DNA from: Dictyobacter formicarum
Lineage (GTDB): Bacteria; Chloroflexota; Ktedonobacteria; Ktedonobacterales; Ktedonobacteraceae
Assembly (NCBI RefSeq): GCF_016587435.1
Contig: NZ_BNJJ01000018.1
Span: 1-64,000, forward strand
DNA length: 64,000 nt
Direction: 5' to 3'
The notes below the pieces were generated by a model. The model did no database searches and was not told the DNA's origin. It was given only the letters and a program-made list of their open reading frames with translations. Position 1 is the stretch's first letter; every line of letters starts with the position of its first letter. A program made the translations under genes and the position numbers. Below are positions 62,094 to 64,000 of the stretch, one piece after another.

Positions 62094-62678
62094 GTGTGAA
62101 GCCCATTGACAATGTACCGATTGACCTAGCCAGGGGAAAACAAAGGGCTACCCCTGCGGCCTATGTTGACGAGAGGAACCTTCGTCTGAAGCGTCGTTAT
62201 CCTAGAGGGGTGAAACTGGCTGATACACCCTGACCAAAATGGTAAGGCGACGGCCTAAACGCTTGCATCTCGTTTGGGACTGCTTCCTGGCTCGCCCGGC
62301 GTAAAGAAGGCAACTACGGGTCGCTATGACACTTTCCGGTGGGAAGACAAGGAACTCTCATACCGCTTGACCGAAAGGAAGCGAAAATGCCAGCTTGCGG
62401 GAGAGAGGACGGAGGCGGCGTAGTAGTCAAATGCTCCTCTGTAATGGAGGAGACAAGGCGAAGGTCCGCCAGGGTAAGTCCAAAGAAACGAGGAAAAAGG
62501 AGTGAACCGGGAAATGCAGATGACGGTGGATTTTCCACTGGTGCGTCCTGGGACGATCTAGCAATCGCCAACTCTCCACCTGGGAGTATCTGGACCCAAC
62601 CGGAAAGCCGGATGCCGAGAAATTGGCCTGTCCGGTTTGGAGCGGGGGAAAGGTCGAAAGGTCCTACCTATCGCTACT
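62094..62678 (+). ncRNA. ORF-less group II intron, second type
   Basis: Begins GTGTGAAGCCCATTGACAA at 62094 (consensus GUGYG). Domain V at 62605-62638 is exactly 34 nt: AAGCCGGA pairs with GTCCGGTTT, with the AGC triad. Domain VI follows, and the 3' end lies near GCTAC at about 62678. The middle is unlike the intron at 53880, so it belongs to another lineage. A short frame just upstream of domain V (DDGGFSTGASWDDL) resembles the N-terminus of intron-encoded proteins; the rest of that protein is absent. Confidence 0.75.
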
Positions 62679-62830
62679 GGCGATACTCCCTGGTTGTGTT
62701 CAGTGTAAATGACGTTTGAGCAGAGCGTATCGCTTTTTCCTCTGGATTTCCAGGGGTTCGATGTCGTCGGACACCCCGGGAGACGAGGGACCAACTGCAT
62801 ACAACCCCTCATGAGTATGCCTTCTCTGGT

Positions 62831-63940
62831 TTATGCTGCTCTTTGGTAGTCATGGTGTAATCCACCTAACATCGGAACAGAAAGCACGTGGCCCGACTGG
62901 CCTGGAGGCGGTGCAGAAAGCTCTGGTGGGTCTGGAAGCCGTTGCTGAAGCCCTTGGTGAGGTCGGGCTTGATTGAAGTACCGCACATAGGCCTTGAGGA
63001 GACGATAGAGTTGTTTCTCCTGGAAAATGAAGCAGTGATCCAGGCATTCGCGCCTCACACTCCCGAGAAAGCGTTCACAGACCGCATTCGCCTGGGGAGT
63101 TCGATACGGAGTGCGAAGCACTTTGATGCCACTGGTCGTTGCTACTCGGGCGAAATTCGGCCCGAATTTTTTGTCATTATCCCGGATGAGGTATTTGGGT
63201 GTTTGTCTATATGGAGTCGCCTCTCGCAGTTGTTGTGCGACCCAACGATCAGTTGGAGACCGTGTCACGTTCACATGGATGACCTTGCGCGACTTCAACT
63301 CGATGATGAAGAAGGCAAACAGCGGACGAAAGAAGAGATCGGTCACCTGCAGGAAATCACACGCCCACACCTCTGCCGCATGATTGCGCAGGAACGTTTT
63401 CCACGTCTGCCCACTCGGTCGTGTGCGGCGGATGGGTCTCATATATTTCTGAATCGTCCGTTTACTCACCCGAATAGCGAGCTTGAGAAGCTCGCCGCGA
63501 ATGCGCTCCGCTCCCCAGAGCCGATTGTGTGCGGCCATCTCCTTGATCAAGCTGATCGTTTCAGGCGAGAGCTTTGGCTTTCTCGCCTGTGCCTTCATTT
63601 TACGCCTCCAGAACAAGCGGAAGAGCTCCCGATGCCAGCGGAGGAGCGTCTCTGGTTGGACAAGGAAGAGCGCCTGTTTCCAGGTTCGGACCATCCTGGC
63701 GAGGAGCACCAGAAGAAGCCGGTCCGTCTTTCGGTAGGGAGGCCGTTTGATCTGTCGATGAAGGATAACCAGTTGCTGTCGTAAGAGCGCATGTTCCGCG
63801 AGCAGTTCAGTCTTGCTTCTGGTCAGATCGGCGAGTGTACCGAGCGCAAGAGAAGTCGTTGGTGGCTTTATCCATCGCAAAACGTGTTCTTGAAGGGCAT
63901 GGAAGCCGAATGAGACGCATTGTTTGATCGAGTGCGCCAC
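62831..63940 (-). CDS. Integrase-core (rve) transposase
   Basis: 369 residues. N-terminal helical and HTH part (EHALLRQQLVILHRQIKRPP, NRLWGAERIRGELLKLAIRV, SKRTIQKYMRPIRR). Catalytic core: Asp in EVWACDFLQVTDLFFRPLFA, Asp in LIRDNDKKFGPNFARVATTS, Glu in NAVCERFLGSVRRECLDHCF, then NQARPHQGLQQRLPDPPEL. This single-ORF IS481- or IS3-like type is frequent in soil bacteria. Frame complete; the start may be internal to the first 30 residues. IS ends were not identified within the window. Confidence 0.87.
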   Translation of the reverse strand: MAHSIKQCVSFGFHALQEHVLRWIKPPTTSLALGTLADLTRSKTELLAEHALLRQQLVILHRQIKRPPYRKTDRLLLVLLARMVRTWKQALFLVQPETLLRWHRELFRLFWRRKMKAQARKPKLSPETISLIKEMAAHNRLWGAERIRGELLKLAIRVSKRTIQKYMRPIRRTRPSGQTWKTFLRNHAAEVWACDFLQVTDLFFRPLFAFFIIELKSRKVIHVNVTRSPTDRWVAQQLREATPYRQTPKYLIRDNDKKFGPNFARVATTSGIKVLRTPYRTPQANAVCERFLGSVRRECLDHCFIFQEKQLYRLLKAYVRYFNQARPHQGLQQRLPDPPELSAPPPGQSGHVLSVPMLGGLHHDYQRAA

Positions 63941-64000
63941 GTAAGTGGCGAGAGAGAGTACTTTGGTGAAGGCTGTTGGAAGGCCTTCTCTGCACCTGAC

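Noticed and set aside
1..64000. tRNA or rRNA genes
   Set aside because: No cloverleaf or rRNA-like sequence was recognised by reading; a covariance search would settle it.

Overview
The window looks like chromosomal DNA of a soil Chloroflexota of the Ktedonobacteria type (for example Ktedonobacter or Dictyobacter). That is an inference from the mix of soluble multi-PAS histidine kinases, a PknG-like zinc-ribbon/kinase/TPR protein, a Tat-lipoprotein sugar ABC system with a LacI regulator, and a very heavy load of insertion sequences; no rRNA or other phylogenetic marker is present. About half the window is mobile DNA: three subgroups of IS6, several IS3, IS1182, IS701, IS630, IS110, ISL3 and rve-type transposases, two candidate MITEs and three group II intron sequences. 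Many elements are broken or nested.

Layout. 0-9.3 kb: an SDR gene, then an IS6 copy joined to a group II intron fragment, an apparently intact IS3, four small unrecognised genes, and an IS3 carrying a nested IS701 with a clear TTAG duplication, followed by an internally deleted IS3. 9.3-16.1 kb: a small membrane protein, an ECF sigma factor with in-frame stops, an ISL3 fragment, an intact IS1182, and a two-gene nucleotidyltransferase cassette resembling a toxin-antitoxin pair. 17.5-22.8 kb: the best conserved block, a three-gene run (PknG-like kinase, VWA protein, four-TM double-sensor membrane protein) ending in a strong terminator. It resembles the mycobacterial GlnX-PknG signalling pathway with a VWA protein added. 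23-32 kb: a second IS1182, NmrA and classical SDR oxidoreductases, a SnoaL-like protein with a near-perfect palindromic operator, and a decaying block of hydrolase, nitrilase and MarR remnants between two 41-bp direct repeats.

32-52.8 kb: a segmental duplication. Two direct units each hold an IS6, a transposase C-terminal remnant, PAS histidine kinases, an IS110 remnant, a zinc-type oxidoreductase and a dihydrofolate-reductase-like gene. Unit A has two kinases (1098 and 758 residues) with a response regulator between them; unit B has one 1397-residue kinase whose 3' part matches one unit A kinase and whose upstream region matches the other. In unit A the oxidoreductase is split by a nitroreductase gene and an Rrf2 regulator remnant.

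53-54.6 kb: an IS6 whose transposase gene is interrupted after codon 15 by a 653-nt ORF-less group II intron; removing it restores a 238-residue transposase, and an uninterrupted homologous site lies at 1.5 kb in the same window. 54.9-59.8 kb: a complete sugar ABC importer operon (LacI, binding protein, two permeases) with candidate LacI operators, an intercistronic hairpin and a 60-bp perfect palindrome at its end. 60-64 kb: an IS6 fragment, two rve-type transposases and a third, different, ORF-less group II intron.
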